In this document: piece by piece, positions 34,293 to 36,786 of the stretch
Layout of the letters: the number at the start of each line of letters is the position of its first letter
Position numbering within the stretch: the first letter of the stretch is position 1
Assembly: GCA_028293805.1 (NCBI GenBank)
Contig: JAQGOC010000312.1
Span: 1 to 36,786 of the forward strand
Length of the DNA stretch: 36,786 nucleotides
Direction of reading: 5' to 3'
From: Gammaproteobacteria bacterium
GTDB taxonomy: Bacteria > Pseudomonadota > Gammaproteobacteria > Steroidobacterales > Steroidobacteraceae
Position numbers and translations under genes: made by a program
Notes under the pieces: generated by a model
What the model was told of the DNA's origin: nothing
What the model saw: the letters and a program-made list of their open reading frames with translations, nothing else
Database searches by the model: none

Positions 34293-34922
34293 ATGAGAGC
34301 CCTAGCACAACCGCGCGCACAATCTAGCCTCCCGACGTTGGCCGATGTCTGTCGCGGGATACCAGTGGGCGGCTTGCGCGGCGTCGATCCCGCCTGGGAT
34401 CCGGATTCTAGACTGCTCTCGGCGATTGCCGCCGGCAACGAAACGGCATTGAATGTGATTCGTTCGCGTTACTCTCGAAGGATTGGCAGGTTTGCGCTGA
34501 AACTCACAGGACACCACGAGTCGGCACAGGAGGTTGCCAACGACACGCTCCGAGTGATCTGGCAGCGCGCGTCGAGTTTCAAAGGAGATTCCGAAGTATC
34601 GACATGGATCCTTGGCATCGTGTACCGACTCAGCATGCGTACGCTCCGAACCAACTGCCGATGGCGGACGTCCGTTACGGCTTATGATCGGCCGGAGTCA
34701 TATGACCCCTGGTCAGGAGGTGAGCTTTGCGAATGGCCAGCCGCGGCGCTCTCGCACCTGCCTGATGAACAGCGCATCGTGCTAGAGCTCTTCTACCAGC
34801 TAGACCTTTCCTGTAAAGAGATTGCATTCAGACTGAAGTGTCCCGTGGGCACTGTTAAGACCCGCATGTATCAAGGACGTCTAAAGCTGCGAAGGCTGCT
34901 TTCAAACGATATCGGAGACTGA
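34293..34922 (+). CDS. ECF-type RNA polymerase sigma factor
   Basis: A 209-aa protein with GAGG 6 nt before the ATG. Region 2 (about 53-120) contains RYSRRIGRFALKLTGHHESA, then the VANDTLRVIWQRASSF core that binds the polymerase and melts the -10, and STWILGIVYRLS. Region 4 (about 150-205) holds LSHLPDEQRIVLELFYQLDL and the HTH CPVGTVKTRMYQGRLKLRRLL that reads the -35. An N-terminal extension of about 40 residues precedes region 2. No anti-sigma gene follows; a hairpin at 34996-35016 ends the transcript instead. Control may come from an unlinked anti-sigma factor; the ChrR-like cupin at the right edge is a remote candidate. Confidence 0.93.
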   Translation: MRALAQPRAQSSLPTLADVCRGIPVGGLRGVDPAWDPDSRLLSAIAAGNETALNVIRSRYSRRIGRFALKLTGHHESAQEVANDTLRVIWQRASSFKGDSEVSTWILGIVYRLSMRTLRTNCRWRTSVTAYDRPESYDPWSGGELCEWPAAALSHLPDEQRIVLELFYQLDLSCKEIAFRLKCPVGTVKTRMYQGRLKLRRLLSNDIGD

Positions 34923-34995
34923 CCTGATGTTCAGCACTTGCTAGAACTCATCCAGGCCGACGGGATCCTGCGCAAACTGCCACCCTCTCCCGAAT

Positions 34996-35016
34996 AGCCG
35001 GCGTGCGCCGGCTTTC
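34996..35016 (+). terminator. Terminator-like hairpin after the ECF sigma gene
   Basis: AGCCGGC and GCCGGCT pair around GTGC and are followed by TTCTG; the T run is minimal. It lies 74 bases past the sigma-factor stop. Confidence 0.5.
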
Positions 35017-35283
35017 TGCAGCTCTGACAGGTTGGGAACTCTTGCAAGCCGCCTTCCGGATCTACGATGATGTGTTGGATGGATATGGGGACTTCGTAGA
35101 GCTCGTATGACCGCGCTTGGTGTGTGCTGTCACGTATCGACAGCCCTCGTCCCGGAATCCCCCGCTCGAAAAGCGTGCGCCCAATCGAAATTGGGCATTC
35201 TGATACTGACTAGAGCGCGGCCCGGAGCCTAAGCGCTCGATCTTCTCGCTTGGACGCAAGGAACGCGGCGCGGCAACTGGACG

Positions 35284-36210
35284 TCATTTGAAGCTTTCGG
35301 CGTTTCTCACCTCGCCGCCAGACGAACGATACGCGCCGGATAGTTGCTCGAGCCTCCCGTCCTCATATTTCCGTGCCATCCACAAACCGATCAGCGCCAC
35401 TACCACTCCAGCCAGCAGGTCTACGAAGTAGTGGAAGCGTAGATATAGGGTGGACCACCAGAGCACCAGGCATGGCACCAAAGCCCACCAGAATCGGCGC
35501 CGCGAATGTTGCCAGTCGAACAGCAACAAATAAAATGAGGCCGCTACGTGTACGCTGGGGAATACATCCACGGTGTTGCTCCCGCGGTGCACCGCGTTGA
35601 GCGTCGAGTCCAGGAGCAAGGGCCCATGGAGAGCCGTGTGGAAGGTCATTGAGAGATGCGGGCCGCCAGCCGGGAACACGGTATAGCCCATGAACGCGAG
35701 TCCATACATGGTGAACAGGCCGACGATGCACTTGCGGTACACCGGAAGGTCCCGAATGCAATAGTATCCAGGCCCGGCAAGTAGGTAGTAAAAGAAGAAC
35801 AGATAACCCGCCATGGCCAAGTCTTCCAGCCACGGATATAGCCATGCCTCCCAGGCCACTGCCGGCGTCTCGCCCAACAGATCGCGATCCCATTGCTCCA
35901 GCAGGTCGTCCACCCTGGGATTATCCAGCAATGGCACGCCCGCACGCATTGCGTAAAAACTGACGCCCATTGCGACGAAATAAAAAGAAAGTCGCACCCG
36001 CCAACGCCACGGCGTCGGCCTACGCTCCGCCCAAAAGACCATGACGATGGCGGATGCCAGGCACGCAAAAAAAACGAATGACGAGCTTCGCGCCGCGCTA
36101 CTCGCGAATAACCGTATCCCGGTTACCAAAAGAAAGGTGCCGAACACCCATTCATGCGGCAAGACTGCTGCGCCGGCGGCCTTCAGAGACCACTTATTTG
36201 CTAATTTCAC
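35284..36210 (-). CDS. PAP2-superfamily integral membrane protein
   Basis: A 308-aa protein with about seven to nine hydrophobic segments. The catalytic motifs of the PAP2_3 branch (inositol phosphotransferase/phosphatidic acid phosphatase type) are visible: GYTVFPAGGPHL (175-186), FPSVHVA (217-223) with the phosphate-site His221, and YLRFHYFVDLLAG (256-268) with Arg258, His260 and Asp264. It probably moves or removes a phospho-headgroup of a lipid at the membrane face. The start GTG 36210 has only a weak ribosome binding site, so the first residues are uncertain. It points away from the cupin gene and towards the sigma-factor gene. Confidence 0.88.
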   Translation of the reverse strand: MKLANKWSLKAAGAAVLPHEWVFGTFLLVTGIRLFASSAARSSSFVFFACLASAIVMVFWAERRPTPWRWRVRLSFYFVAMGVSFYAMRAGVPLLDNPRVDDLLEQWDRDLLGETPAVAWEAWLYPWLEDLAMAGYLFFFYYLLAGPGYYCIRDLPVYRKCIVGLFTMYGLAFMGYTVFPAGGPHLSMTFHTALHGPLLLDSTLNAVHRGSNTVDVFPSVHVAASFYLLLFDWQHSRRRFWWALVPCLVLWWSTLYLRFHYFVDLLAGVVVALIGLWMARKYEDGRLEQLSGAYRSSGGEVRNAESFK

Positions 36211-36551
36211 CCACGCCTACTTGTTCCCGGCCTGCGGCTCTGTCTTCAAGGCCGGAAATTCCTTTATTGAGCACGAGCAAGCGTAAGCGAATTCAATCGT
36301 TTGCGCCATTCTGGCGGATGGAATCCCGTCCCCGCTCCTCTCTAAGTCTCTGATTGTGCCATCCGCTCCGGTTGGCGCCGTCTGGTCTGATCTGAACTGA
36401 ACGCTCGTCGAACGTGGAATCTGTAGAACTGACGCGTTTTCGATGCCAGGCCGCAGCCGAGATAACTGACTGCGCTCAGAGACGCACGCCTACATCTCGC
36501 GCCCTGTGCAAGCTCCTCGCCGCCTGGCGATCTGCACGAGATCGCACTGCT
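36211..36551. other. Intergenic region, nothing supported
   Basis: About 340 bases between two minus-strand genes. Short frames on either strand lack motifs. It should carry the promoter of the PAP2 gene. Confidence 0.4.
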
Positions 36552-36786
36552 TCAGCGAAGCACGTCCCGGATAGAGGTGATGAGAACGCACGTGCAGCCC
36601 GTCTCGCTCCATACGCGTGCGTCGAAAGTTCCGAGTTCCGCCCTGTTGTAGTCCCCAGGATAGAGTTTGCGCTCATCTATAAATAACTCTCCGTGAAGTA
36701 GATGCAGTTCCTCCACGCCCGCGTGGGTGTGCGGCGGATACTCACCTCCCGGTGCGAGTCGCACGAGCATACTGACCCGATCGTTC
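36552..36786 (-). CDS. Cupin-domain protein (ChrR-like), N-terminus beyond window
   Basis: The minus frame is open from the right edge and ends at 36552; the last 78 residues are visible. VSMLVRLAPGGEYPPHTHAG, then VEELHLLHGELFIDERKLYP and GDYNRAE, form a cupin core whose HTH and Glu would hold a metal. The C-terminal part FDARVWSETGCTCVLITS matches the cupin half of ChrR-type anti-sigma factors and stand-alone cupins of that group. Met at 36770 lies inside the domain (NDRVSM precedes it), so it is not the true start. Whether an anti-sigma N-domain exists is outside the window. Confidence 0.8.
   Translation of the reverse strand, partial: NDRVSMLVRLAPGGEYPPHTHAGVEELHLLHGELFIDERKLYPGDYNRAELGTFDARVWSETGCTCVLITSIRDVLR

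Noticed and set aside
34923-34994. In-frame open extension of 24 codons after the ECF stop codon, suggesting readthrough
   Set aside because: No readthrough context or conserved motif is visible; short open stretches arise by chance.
1-36786. tRNA, rRNA or CRISPR array
   Set aside because: I read for cloverleaf-like tails, rRNA-like tracts and regularly spaced repeats and saw none.

Overview
The window reads as chromosomal DNA from a GC-rich, aerobic, Gram-negative proteobacterium. The evidence is a TonB-dependent receptor, Tat and lipoprotein export signals, c-type cytochromes, a MHS-type transporter, an ECF sigma factor and a hybrid histidine kinase. The mix of DUF1592/DUF1552 proteins, secreted esterases and a TonB receptor of this style recalls gammaproteobacteria of the Steroidobacter/Povalibacter kind. 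That placement rests on remembered gene content, not on a search.

Layout. Positions 1-2357 (minus) hold most of a large kinase-ATPase signalling protein cut by the window edge. Positions 3213-7203 (plus) carry an HD-domain hydrolase behind a perfect 18-bp palindrome, a Tat-exported multicopper oxidase with a Met-rich insert, and a secreted HSL-type esterase. Positions 7422-9932 (minus) are a two-gene unit: a small unknown protein whose stop codon directly abuts a GAF-PAS hybrid histidine kinase. Positions 10060-12040 are a gene graveyard (oxidoreductase, LysR and Ig-like relics) around one intact DinB-type gene. A TetR regulator follows at 12328-12918.

The most striking part is 13144-21221, all on the minus strand. 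In transcription order it holds a DUF1592-type lipoprotein with a CxxCH motif, a Tat-exported DUF1552 protein, a three-repeat COG4315/Lipoprotein_15 protein, an unrecognised exported 367-aa protein, two tandem class II cytochromes c, a high-potential iron-sulfur protein and a 5'-truncated cytochrome c. A 24-bp operator-like inverted repeat lies just upstream of the first gene. Further upstream, behind its own terminator, is a 969-aa TonB receptor. Every product appears to be exported, so I infer an envelope oxidation and electron-transfer pathway acting on something taken up by the receptor. The substrate is unknown. A short relic of a creatininase-family gene sits inside the cluster. An intact exported creatininase-family protein, with another Lipoprotein_15 protein beside it, lies at 25031-26434, which ties these families together.

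Positions 26510-36786 are more mixed: a MHS-family transporter, an acyl-CoA synthetase relic, a small conserved unknown protein, glutaminyl-peptide cyclotransferase, a glutathione S-transferase, a secreted type-B carboxylesterase, adjoining integrase and IS481 transposase relics, an ECF sigma factor, a PAP2-type membrane protein, and a cupin cut by the right edge. I saw no rRNA, tRNA or CRISPR array. Family names are from memory of motifs; no database search was run.
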